This document shows positions 11,901 through 23,492 of a DNA stretch of 64,000 bases, piece after piece. The translations under genes and the position numbers were made by a program. The notes under the pieces were generated by a model. The model ran no database searches. It saw only the letters and a list, made by a program, of their open reading frames with translations, and had not been told where the DNA came from. Origin of the DNA: Dysidea avara. Taxonomy: Eukaryota; Porifera; Demospongiae; Dictyoceratida; Dysideidae. Positions within the stretch are counted from its first letter, which is position 1. The number at the start of each line of letters is the position of its first letter. The DNA lies in the NCBI RefSeq assembly GCF_963678975.1, contig NC_089279.1, positions 23,360,004-23,424,003 on the forward strand, given 5' to 3'.

Positions 11901-14153
11901 ACCTGTGGAAATCTGGTCCTCGATGGTTAGCTTCACCTCAACAATGGCCAATCTGGCCAGCCACAGATATACAAGCTGCAACACTAGCTGTTGAAGCAGA
12001 CACTTCAGTTTCAGAGTCCACCACCATTCAAACCAACGGATTACACTGCTTGAAGGTTCTTAGTTTACTAATTTGTTAAGCTGCTTTACTGTAGTTGTGC
12101 CCAGTTATACTGATAGTAAAATGTCAGTAACTTTAAGTATATGGAACATAATTGTTTTACTAAGTTTTAAACTCTCAGTAAACATCAGTGAATGCAGGTT
12201 TACTGAAAAGCTACTAAAATTCCAAACAATTAACTGTTCCATATACTGGGGATATACCACTCTAGTAAACTAAGAAACTTCAAGCAGTGTTATGTCAACT
12301 AGTCAATATTGACAAGTACAGCAACCTTACAAAGCCATTCTCAGTCACTGCTTTCGTTCTCAGATTTACTCGCAACTGCAGGAATCCTAACATCAAGTTT
12401 ACTGGACCAATAACCCCTGCAGAATTAACACAAGCACACCTGATGTGGATAAGAGAATGCCAACAAGAAGTCTTTGATAAAGAAATCACTAACCTTCAGA
12501 CTCAGTCTAAATCTAACTCGCCAAATCGGCTTCCATTAGTACGCCAGCTACGTTTATTCCTTGATAAATCTGGCTTACTTTGCTGTGGTGGGAGGATACA
12601 CAATGCCCCGACCACTGAACTGGCAAAGTTCCCTTACCTCTTACCCAGTAAACATTCCCTAACAAGACTCATCATCTACACAACTCATGAGAAACAGCTT
12701 CATGGAAGAGTTAACTTCACGCTAACAGCTTTAAGACAGCGTTATTGGATACCATCTGCCAGGCAGGTTACAAGAAGATTACTCCAACAATGTGTCGTTT
12801 GTAAGAAGGTTAATGGCAAGCCATACCAAGTACCAGATCCGCCTCCGCTTGTTAAGGAGAGAATGCAGAACGCTCAACCATTTGAATTTACAGGAGTCGA
12901 CTTCACTGGAGCACCCTATGCACGAAATCAAGGAGGTGAGAGTAAGATCTATGTTTGTTTGTTTACATGTGCAGTAAGCAGAGCTGTACACTTAGAGATA
13001 GTTATGGATCTAACTGTGGAAACCTTCCTACAAGCCTTTAGAAGATTCAGCAGCCACAAATCTTTGCCTAGGCACCTAATTTCAGACAATGCTTCTACCT
13101 ACATGTCTGCAGCTGAGGAGTTACAACAACTGTTTAATTCGTCACTGCTCACTGAAAACCCACACAGAAAGGGTGTCATGTGGAGATTCATACCCAAACG
13201 TGCCCCCTGGTACGGTGGGTTTTGGGAAAGACTGATTGGTTTGACTAAAACAGCTCTTAAGAAGGTACTTGGACGAACCTTTGCCACCTTATCCTCACTG
13301 CAAACTCTAATAGTGGAAGTAGAAGCAATACTTAATGATCGTCCACTGACATATGTATCGCCAGATGAGAGAGACCCAGAACCATTAACTCCAGCACATC
13401 TGTTATATGGAAGAAGAATAACATCCCTTCTTCATCCAATGGTTGAAGATGATGAACTTGATGACCCTAGTTATGGAACTGAATCAGACCTGAAGAAGAG
13501 AGCTAATGCACAGGCACTAATCCTAAAACATTTTTGGAAGAGATGGAAACTTGAATACCTGACATCATTACGTGAGTTCCATAAAACAACTGGCAACAAT
13601 ATACAGAAGGTGCAAATAGGTGATGTAGTTTTAGTACATGATGACACTCCAAGAATTAGATGGGACCTAGCAGTTATTGAAGATGTCATCAAAGGATCAG
13701 ATGGCTTAATTAGAGCTGCCAAAATCCATACAAAGGGAGGAAGAACTAATCGCCCAATAGCTAAGCTGTATCCCCTTGAGGTGCGCTCTACTGAATGTAT
13801 AGATAGACTCAACTCAACCCTCTCGACTTCAAACCGGATGGGAGATGGAGATAAAGAAGAATCTCGACCTGCCACTGAGAAGAGCAGCTTTGAAGGCACA
13901 CCAGAAGTTCTCTGAATGGGCTGAAGTTCTAAGGGCGCCACCGGAGGATGTCGTGGACTAGTGATAACGGACTTAGATTACTTAGCTAACTATTACATCA
14001 TTTATCACGTGTATATGAATATTGTTGTAGTTAATTTATCGGGGATTGCGCATCCGTGGTCATTTGAAAGTTTAGGGAAATCAAAAATAGCCAATGAAAT
14101 TTGTTTGAGGCACGAGATCAACTGGATCTTGGCGCAAGTCTTGGTGTGGCAGA

Positions 14154-15305
14154 ATGTCCGCGGAAAATACTGGTGGTAATCTCGGTGGTAATAGTACGCC
14201 TACGGTCACAACAGTTGTGAATGTGGTGGGAACAAGGAACACCACAGTGACGTCCAGTGAGCATGGCAAAACTGTGACAGTGCCGGTGTCCAATAATGCA
14301 CCTATTGTTCCCCCAAGAAACCCGCCACCTACTCAGAATTCTTTGCCAATGTTGTTACAGCTACTCAGTCAAGCGTCAAGAAATACTCCTCCAGTCACAG
14401 CTGTTACTAGTCGCAGTCCTCTTGTGCCAGTGAATACACCAGTAAAACCCACGTTGAGTTTTAATGTTAAAATATTCAACCCACTAAAGAAAAAGGACTT
14501 TGAGACTTGTGTTCTTAGAGGAGTGACTAAAGAAGCCATTTTAACACCAACTTTGATGCGAACGGAGTTGAGAAAGCAGTTTGGAGCAAGTTTAATTTCA
14601 GCTGACCCGGATTGTTCAATAGGGTACCTAAAAGGTGGTAGCAAACTGACCATATGTTCCTCAGCTGACATCGATGAGGTATGGAAATGTGGTATGAACG
14701 GAGAGTGTCACCTTGTGGTGTTATGCACCTAACCAAAATGAACATAGCAGTGACAGTGATGATCCTTTGCCACAGAAAAAGAAGCGTAAGAAATTAAGTG
14801 CACTTGAAGAAAAGAACAAGAGAGTGGAATCTGTAATCTCACAGTTACGGGAAAGGCATGGAACTAGATTTACTAACATTCAGTACAGACTCTGGGGGGA
14901 AATGGTTGATGTTGTACTCACAAGTAAGTGTGCATGTGGTAGCTAGTATAATGTGGTGCGTTATGTATAGTTGTACATTATTACAGGTTTTTGGATGATC
15001 CACCCGGCATTCCAGCATTCTGTGGTCGCCAGAAGTCGTCAAACAGTAATAGTACTGTACATGCCCTGACAAATGCCATGTCAGAAATGGCAAAGAATAT
15101 CACTTCAATTAGTGCTGCTCCTAACAAGCCTGATTTATGTACATCAACATCAATCTCACCAGGGAAAGTGGCTAACTTGAGGGCCAGTTACCTACAACAG
15201 TTACGAGATCTGTATCAGCTATTTGATCGTGGTGCTATCACACAATCCGAATTTATTGAACAGAAGAAACCTATATTGGACCAACTTACAAAGCTGAAAC
15301 CTTAA
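14154..15305 (+). pseudogene. accessory ORF1 of the Tc1-like element (PB1-like and SHOCT-like regions)
   Basis: First frame 14154-14732 starts MSAENTGGN. It has a Ser/Thr/Pro/Asn-rich N-terminus, then a compact region with FNVKIF, IGYLKGGSKLTI and SSADIDEVW that resembles a PB1/ubiquitin-like fold (my inference from pattern only). A second frame from about 14713 gives a basic stretch KKKRKKLSALEEKNKR, probably nuclear targeting, and a region with YRLWGEMVD. After a small intron (donor near 14923, acceptor near 14987) a third frame reads LDDPPGIPAFCG and ends LYQLFDRGAITQSEFIEQKK, which resembles SHOCT helices. A one-base insertion near 14713 and two extra T after the acceptor near 14990 break the frame. 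Similar proteins are, to my memory, common in sponge and cnidarian genomes. Role in transposition unknown; DNA binding is plausible. Confidence 0.6.
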
Positions 15306-15461
15306 CTTTATGTTCAAGACTTCACCCGTAATTCATGATTTTAATATGAATGTGTGTATGCGTATGTATGCACATGTCACTGTAGCTTTTGTATCTTCTA
15401 ATCAGTAAAGTTGAAATACATGTCAATGAAAAATTGAAGTTATCAGTTGTGCATGATATTC

Positions 15462-16424
15462 TTAGACATATCCAGAAATCTTTATATATTGTCTACAGTT
15501 ATCCACTGTAACTGACTGAAATGCCATCAGTAATATGCTTGCTATTGACAGTGATGTATTCAGCAATAAGTTATTCGCTTGCAGAAACTGTTTAACTTCT
15601 CCAAAAACACACTCTATTGGGTTTAAGTCTGGTGAATAAGGTGGTAAGAACCTGACCAAGGTTCCAACACCACAAATGGCATTCACGGCAGCATCGGTAT
15701 GGTGAATGGAAGCGTTGTCCAAAACGACTATGAAATTATGATTAATTCCATCAAATGGCATCAAAAGAGGCAGCAGCTGGGTATACAAAAAGTCCAAAAA
15801 GGTATCTCCATTGACAGTATTTTCTGTAATGTACACATCCTGCACACCATCCATTGATAGTATGCCTATAGCAGAGTAACGTACTCCCGAGCTGCAGCTG
15901 GTGGTCCTGAGGAGCAAGACCTCGAATGCCATACCCATATTGACGCAGTGCATTCCTCCTATCACAGCCTGTTTCGTCTATCCATAAAATCATTGCTGGA
16001 TCAAATGCATACATTTCAGCAATGAACTGTGCCCTCAGTAACTCTGATCTTTGTAAAGCTATGTGTGTAATCTTCTGTCGACTGAGCCCCAAATTTATTC
16101 ACTGCACGACATATGGTAGATACATCAACGTGACATCCTGCCTTCTGAAATTCTGCTTGTAGTTCTCTCAGAAATATTCCTGGATTAGACAATATGAGGT
16201 CAATTAAAAGGTATTTATCGCTTTCGCTCAGTTTAGAACAGCAACCATTTCGTCGTACTGTTTTTTCCACCTGACCCGTAGCGTTAAACGTCTCAGCATA
16301 CCTCAACACAGTTCTTTCGCTAACAAAAAGTGTCTTGGCCACATCTTCAGCTGGCTTTCTTAATTAAATAAACATGATGCCAGACAATGCGCCACCGCAA
16401 ATCATTTGAATAAGACCAGGGCAT
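15462..16424 (-). pseudogene. DD34E Tc1/IS630-type transposase
   Basis: Read leftward from an ATG at 16424. The order is MPWSYSNDLRWRIVWHH, an HTH with FVSERTVLRYAETF, a second helix-turn-helix (LRELQAEF...VDVSTICRAVNKFG), then the DDE_3 core: WIDETG (first D), VVLDNASIHH (second D), PPYSPDLNPIECVFGEV (E). There are 34 residues between the second D and the E, hence DD34E. At least two frameshifts break it, one near 16350 and one near 15930. It starts about 80 bp inside the right terminal repeat and converges on ORF1. Confidence 0.85.
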
Positions 16425-16960
16425 TGCTACTTCAATGTGATTGGTTATTAATCACGTGTGACCATGGCCCCAAAACGCTTAAATGACCACGGATGCGCAA
16501 TCCACGATAGTTGTTACAAGATAAGTTAAAGCGGTAGTGTGAGTGAACGCGTGACGTGTTCCTTGGCTTGTATCCTTTGACATCGCGGGTCTAAAACTCT
16601 TCCGATCGTGTCAATCGAACCGGGGTAGAGTAGTCGTTCGTCGTATTTTCATCCCTTCCCCCACAATAAATTATAGTTATAAACTATATAGCTAGGTTTC
16701 TGTACTGTAAAAAATAAATAAATAAAAATGTCTACAAGCCCAAGTAGCATTGCTTTAGGCACAGTAGTTGGCCGTGGCACTGATTTACATTATTTGTAGC
16801 GACGGATGTGCGCGTTCTAGATAGTGCCCAGTTCATTAATTAAATTAATAGACTCTTTCCTAGTCTCGTGCCCAGACCCCACCCACTGCGTTGAATAGGG
16901 TCTGGTGACTTACGCTATGTTTTTGGGCCCGCCGCCATATTGTTTACGCATTTGTATCCA

Positions 16961-17149
16961 TAGTCTCGTGCCCAGACCCCACCCACTGCGTTAATAGGGT
17001 CTGGTGACATTCGCAGGAGTTTTGGGCCCTACGCCATTTTTCTTTTCTGACCAATCGGACGCCTTGATTCAGGTACAACGCGATTTGATAGGCTGGAACT
17101 AGGAAAATGGCCTATTCAACGCAGTGGGTGGGGTCTGGGCACGAGACTA
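16961..17149. mobile_element. nested 189-bp MULE-derived MITE
   Basis: Starts and ends with the same TAGTCTCGTGCCCAGACCCC tips as the surrounding MULE and is flanked by a perfect 9-bp repeat TTGTATCCA (16952-16960 and 17150-17158). It contains only subterminal sequence, no reading frame. It sits in the left end of the larger element and therefore arrived after it, showing that at least one active transposase source existed after the host copy landed. Confidence 0.9.
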
Positions 17150-17408
17150 TTGTATCCATAGCTGTAGTCGGCCATTTTCCTAGTTCCAGCCTGTCAAATG
17201 GGGTGGGGTAAAAGCGGGACGGGGACCGGGACGAAGCCATGTTGACGTAGCTGTGCTCACGTGTCACTGAGAGATTTCTGCAATAAGCCATAGCTGAGAG
17301 CAGCATTCTTTACTTCAGAGGTACTATTTATAATAAAGCTTGAGAGATTTAGCTACATTATACTCAAACTTACAAGACAGACTTATTGTAACGGTGACTT
17401 AAATCAGT

Positions 17409-18810
17409 TTGAGCTACTTAGTATCTGCTGAGACTAATCTCTTTATGGATGACTCAGAAGATGGCTCGAATCACGACACAGATGACTGCACAGTGATTTC
17501 AAATGATGCCAATGGTGCCCTCGAAATGGAGGAGATTGTATCCTATTTAGAAGGAGCTGGAACCAACTACAAAGATTTTTTGAACACCTCTGTCAAGCCA
17601 CCCGTGCAACCCCGAGGAGGAACACTGATATTGTTTGATTTAGGCCCAGATGAATCTCAATGGGAGAGCAACAAAAAGAAGCTAAGGTATAGTGAGCTAT
17701 GCAATCATGAACATATAGAATTATATCAAGAGTTATTATTAACTCTTGCCTATACCTATATTGTTTGTGTATATTATACTGTGCTAAAATTACCTCTTTA
17801 TCTACACAGATGTGACCAATATAGATGGGTCCATAAAGGCACTAGGACTTTTGACCGTGGGAATTATTCTGTGAAGAAGAAGACTGGAGCTATTGATGTA
17901 GCAGGGATAGAAAAGCAAACTGGTGATAACTCCTTCAAGCGGTTGGAATATTGGGGTATTGGCTCAAGCTATTTAATTCACTATCTGGGAGATCACAATG
18001 CATTTGTACCATGTGCACACCGGAACAGCAAGAAAAGTACCAAACCATTTGTACGGTCAGCACCTCACATTAAGGAAAAGGTATAGTGTAATAGTTAAGC
18101 ATGAAATAGTTAGGGACCTGCCTATTATGTTCAAAATTTTGCAGGTTACTAATAAAGGACCAATGATGTCAGCACAGAAAGTTTATCAACAGTTAGTCAC
18201 TGAAGATGAAGGTGGGCCTAGACATGTCATCAACACACCTAGAGACCAGAATCAAATCAAAAACTTCCAGAAAGATGAGAATCGCCAGTTCCGGATTTCA
18301 CATGATGGTATTTACAACACATACCAACTATGTTTCCAGCTGCAACTGAAAGATCGTAAGGGAGAGCCCCAAAATTTTCTTCGAAATTTTCAAGTGTACC
18401 CAACAGTCTGTGTTCACATGGTACCACATCCTCTCTTGGAGAATTTAGAGATGCTTCTGAAAGTTTCCACGACCCCTGTAACCCTGCATTATGACACTGT
18501 TTTCAACATGGGAGATTTCTATCTGTCTACTCAAGTTTTCCGAAATGCTATTTTCAAGAAAGATCCTATCACACCAGTGGCTTTCTTTATCCATTCCAGG
18601 AGGTTTCAGGAAGACCACATGCTGTTTATGAAAACCATAAGAAAGTCACTACCTCTGCTTGCTTCAAAGAAGATTCTAATGGTTACTGATCGAGAATTTG
18701 ATTTTTCTGATGTGTTTCCAATGTGTCTGAATGTTTTTTGTTGGAACCATCTAGAACGTGATTTGCATTTTTACAAACTTCACTTTGAAGGATACAATAC
18801 ATATATATAG
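17409..18810 (+). pseudogene. MULE transposase, C-terminally truncated
   Basis: Three exons with consistent phases: 17409-17686 (donor GTATAG), 17810-18080 (after ACACAG, donor GTATAG) and 18145 onward (after GCAG). Exon 1 is acidic and starts MSYLVSAETNLFMDD. Exon 2 holds a probable DNA-binding part (CDQYRWVHKGTRTF). Exon 3 holds the transposase core: VTLHYDTVFNMGDFY (first acidic residue), PVAFFIHSRRFQEDH, ILMVTDREFDF (second aspartate) and VFCWNHLERDLHF. The usual remainder of a MULE core, including the final catalytic acidic residue, is missing: the frame ends at 18810 and only a short unrelated frame follows at 18881-19114. Intron 1 contains a small CAAGAGT palindrome at 17727-17748. Confidence 0.75.
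17727..17748. repeat. CAAGAGT palindrome, 22 bp
   Basis: Arms CAAGAGTTA and TAACTCTTG around TTAT. Same ends as the four other micro-palindromes in this window, but no 7-bp flanking duplication is visible. It lies in the first intron of the MULE transposase. Confidence 0.5.
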
Positions 18811-19642
18811 ATCAAAAATACATTAGCTACATAAAATCATAATACAGTATTTAATAAGTACAAGTAAAACTGATCAAGAGATGGGGAGTTTACAATGTGG
18901 TCTGGTAATTTGTTTGACTATAAAAAAAGTTATATCGTATCAAGACTTGGATATTTTTATTAAACACCATCAAATTATGATGAAACAACTACAAAGTAAA
19001 TGCAAGTCAATCCTCGGACAACATGCGACCGCACAACTAACCGAAAATGAGGACAGTACACAGGCACGGCAAAGAGTATTTACAAAAACTAAACTTACAA
19101 AACAGGTTTATTAACTTCAACTTGAAACAGGTTAGCTGTCCACTCATTAAAATAGCAACAGAAGAATATTTGCTGAGAAGCAGATATTGAGGCTCTGGCC
19201 ATCCTATTTATTATTGATTGTATGCAAATATTATACAGTAGAAATCACTATAATTGTGGGAGGGGAATAGCTAGTTCAGTGACTGAAGTGCAATCAGGCA
19301 TAGTGCTAGCACAACTATACTCTCAGTATATAAGAGAGGGAATACAGCATCCATAATGAACTAGCTATTTATAGCTATGGAGGCAGAACTAGATTTAGGT
19401 AACCCCGTACAGTGATCTAACTCTAAAGTCACTTTGGTCCCCGTCCCCGTCCCGCTTTTACCCCCTTTCATCCCCGTCCCCGTCCCGCTTTTACCCCACC
19501 CCTGTCAAATCGCGTTGTACCTGAATCAAGGCGTCCGATTGGTCAGAAAAGAAAAATGGCGTAAAGCCCAAAACTCCTGCGAATGTCACCAGACCCTATT
19601 CAACGCAGTGGGTGGGGTCTGGGCACGAGACTAACTCTTTCC

Positions 19643-20861
19643 AAAAGTACGTCATTGCTATGGCAACACCTTTCCGCCATTTTGAATAGGGCCACGGTAA
19701 ATAATCTCGATTGCGCTCCATTGAAATCTGGTGTTAGCAGCAGCTTGAACAGAGCCGTATTGTTGAGGAACAACCCATCAATACCTTTGGGGTGGCAGAA
19801 TTAGTGTTTCTGGTTAAAGGTAGCTGGTTATCATGGCTGAACAAGGCATGAGACATCGACAGCAGTCAACAACAGTAATTGCTTTGTCAGAGTAGAGATT
19901 TCCAACTAAATTAAATAACTAACATTCCATGCATTCATTGGTATGACAAATATTGTGCTATTTTTCAGGGTCATTTTAGTGCAAACCCCACCCCAATTGG
20001 TGGTTTCTATCAAAAGATATAAGCAAAAGAAGTTGACAGTGTGATGATTTTGTGTACAGTATTTTCAATGCTTTTTACATGTATCGCATGGCACCAAACA
20101 CAATATTCAAAGTATCATAAATCTAGATAGGAAGCTAATAATGACATGAAATTTTCACCACATAACTATTTTATGGAGAACAGCATATGAGCTGGGTAAA
20201 AACCTCTCAAGAGTGACCACTTCTTTGTAGACTGACCACTCAGAATATTACATGAATAAAGCAAGTGATTCACAAATAAAACTGTGTGTATTGTGTAATG
20301 CCAAGTATACACAGGTACCTAATGCATTTTCAAGGATAACTAACTAGAAAAATCACTAATAATATAACATGGTAAGTAATGGCATCACAAGTCACAATTA
20401 ACAAATACTTCAGAAACATGACAATCAGATAACAAAATGTAAGACCAATATTATTATTAAAATAGATTTGTTTGGACACTGTTCTGCTTTGTTTGTCACA
20501 TTGTAAGCACTAAGTATAATAATTATTATATGACACAATGACATCACTATACTACAAAGAGAAATTATATATAGTTTCTGACCAAAATTACAATCACTGA
20601 AGCTGTTATAAAATGGATCAAAACAGCAGTAAATACACCAGAATATAACATCAGGTAAGTGTGAAGCCATGTAAGGTTGTTATCACATGCCAGTCTCCAC
20701 TTTTGAAAAGATTATGCTCAACCTTGAACATCATATTGTAATTCCGCGCAAGACAACAAAGTGCTCACCTTCAAACTATACTTGCATCGATGCAGAGGGA
20801 TGCCTTGAAGTCCAGGGTGATTGTAATGCTGAATTCTGAGCAGTGTTAGATGGCGATTTAC
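19643..20861. other. gene-poor stretch
   Basis: No gene called. A short frame at about 19831-19899, after GGTTATCATG, encodes MAEQGMRHRQQST and about 20 residues in all; it could be a first exon but has no support. The rest is AT-rich with no recognised repeat. Confidence 0.4.
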
Positions 20862-21044
20862 CTTTAAAAGGGCCATATTTTCGTCGTAATCCAATGTCAA
20901 TCGTCCTCTAATCAAAAAACACACAGCAAAATCGAAATCAGCATATATGGTTTGCCCAGGAACACTTTCTTCGTCCTCATCTGCCACAGATTCACGCGGA
21001 AACACTTGGAAACTTCGGCTATCACCGGTGCCGTATTCTTCCAA
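20862..21044 (-). CDS. possible first coding exon of an unknown gene
   Basis: Minus-strand ATG at 21044 opens 61 codons ending exactly at a GTAAAT donor (20861-20856), phase 0. The peptide begins MEEYGTGDSRSFQVFP, is acidic (ADEDEESVPG), and continues with FDFAVCFLIRGRLTLDYDENMALLK, which has the alternation of a folded domain and better codon character than surrounding random frames. Downstream exons (below 20800) could not be recognised. No family identified. It could also be a chance frame. Confidence 0.3.
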
Positions 21045-23492
21045 TTAGAATTATGTAGGCAATTATTTGTATGGGATTCCTATGGGGATTTTTATTTCTC
21101 AAACTTTGATTTGACATATTTCAATAAATACCGCATGGATTTTAATCCAGTAAAGTGCATTACGAAGTACGAAGCACTGACTACCATTAACTGGAACGGC
21201 AGCTTGTGAAACCTTTATTGAAGGTGTGTAATTTAAGTAGCAAAAATATGTGTGAAAAATTGGTTGGTTGGAAATCGCTAGTCAGAGGTGTTGTCAGCCC
21301 ATACAATCAAGTTTGCATGATCAGCTGCCACTACAGTCACTATTATCAGTACAAGAGTCAGTGAGGAGTATAAATGGTTAATATAATTCACTTGGGTCTT
21401 CAGCTTATACTGTTTCAGCTAGTTACTGATATACAAGTAGCTACCATAGCATAGATAGTCTATGGTATACTATCTATGACCATAGTAATGTGGTTATTGA
21501 ACATATAGTCAAAATGCAAAATTTTAATTCACACTCATTTCAGAAGTATTATAAGGGGTGTGCAACAACAGTTTCAGAATCAACAAACTTTGGTTTCTTA
21601 TTATACAGTACTTTTAACAATTGTTTGTTTTAATTATTATTATTGATTAGCAAAACCCATTGGGTAAATCGCTATGTACAAAAACAAAATTTTAGTGTCT
21701 ATGCATTTTGCAAACAGTTCTTGAAAGTAAGTAAGTCTATATTGTCAAGATCTTCCATATCTAAATTGTTCCAGTCTGGTATTGATCTTGGTAAGAAAGA
21801 GTTACTATATCGATTTTTTTTGTTCTGGCATACAACTGTAATAGCTTTTTATCTGCTTTACCAGTTAGGCACTGGAGGCAAAGCCTGTATGAGGTGTTTA
21901 CCATGAGACAGGGAACCTAGACGAAAATTGTTGACTAATGTGAAACAGGACAAATACATAGAAGGGGTTTTTAAAAATCTATCCCTAGCCTGACTTTGAT
22001 CTGCAGGCCACTCGGATACTGGCCAAGCGCCACACTCCACTGGACAATTGTTGAAGCGGAAGTACAACCTATTACAATGGTACCAATCACCTAAAAAATG
22101 TTTGCCAGTACTCCCATTTGTATATACACACATTTAAACTCTCAACAAATTAGGATACCCCTCTACTAAGGATACCTTTCCATGGTCCCATTTGTATTCT
22201 ATTCAGTTCATCCCAAGGTGTTCATGCGATCACACCTAGTGCTTCATATGGAAAGAATTGCGGCCAATGAGATCCAAGTATTTTCACTGTATAGTACAAC
22301 ATTCACATGTGACTGCTAGATACATGTCCGATTAAAAGGTGTGCTATAAAACTATCAAATACTACACTTTACAAATCTGCTATAAGTATATGATGCTGGT
22401 CATACTGACTCATGCAAGCTCCCTGATTATCAACAGTAAGTCATATTATCAAAGAATATAATACCAGTGGAGTGTTTTCTCATCAAAATGTTTTTAAGGT
22501 CTATATGGTACTGTATCAAGGATGACATCACTGGATATCTCTTTGGATTAAACTTAACACTGAGTAACATAATTATATGGTTAGAATTTGTGCAATGCAG
22601 GTATCCATTCTGAGAGAGAAAAGATATCTAAACTGTTCAGTCTAATCGGACTTTATGTCTGTAGCACTAGTAACTGAGTCTAGTTAGTCAGCCACCATTG
22701 TACTGGAAGATACATACTAACGTATGAAACTTTCACAAACATACATTACTGTATGTATAACGATGTCACATAAGGTGATCATGCCACATTATATAAGCTA
22801 CGTACATGGAAAAGTGATTACCAGTTCTGTATGTGTTCTTACAAATGCACAGTTAACCACTGCACACTAGTTACAATGCCTTAGTTATTTAACAAGCCAT
22901 ATTATCTGAAATGATGTACCTACTATACTGTTTGCTGAGGCAGCAGTTTCACCTCAAATGATGTTGTCTTTGTCTCAGAAATTCAGTTTACAGCAGAACT
23001 CAGCATCTGTCTTATCAGGAGCTCCGGACTTTGTGAGCTCCCGGTCTCCGTCCCTATCCTTTAATAGTAAGATCAGATGGGTTGCACTGAATTGATCTGC
23101 CAGATTGAAACTTCACAAAATGTAGTATCTACGGTCTGTACATTCCACTCCTTGTCCTTACTCACAATGATTGTCACGAGTAACAATTTATGCTCACAAC
23201 AAAGCCATGGAGAGTGGAAATTTGACTGAAATTATACTTGCGAGAATCCGAGAATCATGGCCATCGTCTTAAATTTCGTCAGAAACATCTGTGGTTTCCT
23301 TTTCCTACTTCTTTTCTTTAAAATACACGAAACGTGACAACTTCACTGCAAAGACTGAATACGCCGGAGAATATGCCATACGCATGGCATAGTAGTCCCA
23401 TTCAAAATGGCGGTCGAAAAGTGGGCGTGGTTTTGGAAAGAGTCTATTGGTGGAGCTCACCGGTAGTGATAGTAAAACTTTTTACGAAGATC
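21045..23492. other. upstream region of unit A
   Basis: No gene called. A small hairpin (CATAGATAGT / ACTATCTATG) lies near 21453-21480. Open frames at 21643-21906 and 21858-22133 are unsupported. The last few hundred bases before 23493 should contain the unit A promoter, but no TATA box or other element stands out. Confidence 0.4.

Larger units (their letters stand above)
14039..16507. mobile_element. Tc1/IS630-like transposon with two convergent genes
   Basis: A 2469-bp element flanked by TA on both sides (14037-14038 and 16508-16509). Terminal inverted repeats are about 28 bp: left TCGGGGATTGCGCATCC, right complement TCGTGGATTGCGCATCC, continuing GTGGTCATTT in both. It holds an accessory gene read rightward from the left end and a DD34E transposase read leftward from the right end. 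TA target duplication and DD34E are established features of the Tc1/mariner/IS630 superfamily. Both genes carry frameshifts, so this copy is dead. It is inserted in the LTR of the BEL/Pao fossil and is therefore younger than it. Confidence 0.85.
8940..16665 (+). mobile_element. BEL/Pao LTR retrotransposon fossil (broken)
   Basis: A plus-strand BEL/Pao element, recognised from parts in the usual order: a gag tail of the BEL type, cysteine zinc knuckles, an aspartic-protease-like region (LFDEGSQRSF), reverse transcriptase with the Pao-type YVDN box, RNase H, and an integrase with an HHCC-type zinc region and catalytic core, ending near 13.9 kb. A polypurine stretch and one LTR follow. No second LTR was seen at the left, and the gag start is absent. 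It carries only a handful of breaks and the pol domains remain readable, so it is not very ancient, but it is not whole. It sits in exon 5 of the unit 0 gene, and its LTR is itself split by a DNA transposon. Confidence 0.9.
13949..16665 (+). repeat. BEL/Pao 3' LTR, split by a Tc1-like insertion
   Basis: The LTR starts TGTCGTGG directly after a polypurine tract and is estimated to end near CCCCACA at about 16665, giving the TGT...ACA ends usual for LTRs. It is in two parts, 13949-14038 and 16508-16665, about 250 bp together, separated by the Tc1-like element with its TA duplication. The right boundary is tentative because no second LTR was found for comparison. Confidence 0.6.
16861..19633. 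mobile_element. MULE DNA transposon with perfect 9-bp TSD
   Basis: A 2773-bp element flanked by a perfect 9-bp direct repeat ACTCTTTCC (16852-16860 and 19634-19642). Both ends carry TAGTCTCGTGCCCAGACCCC as terminal inverted repeats. Similarity between the two ends continues well beyond 100 bp, ending in GTCCCCGTCCCGC-rich DNA (about 17190-17230 on the left, 19435-19500 on the right). It encodes a spliced MULE-type transposase that lacks its C-terminal part, so this copy is not autonomous. The left end is interrupted by a nested relative. Nine-base duplications and long TIRs are established MULE traits. Confidence 0.9.

Noticed and set aside
22960-23096. 45-codon frame MMLSLSQKFSLQQ and an opposing minus-strand frame
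   Set aside because: Both strands are open over the same short GC-rich stretch; no support for either.
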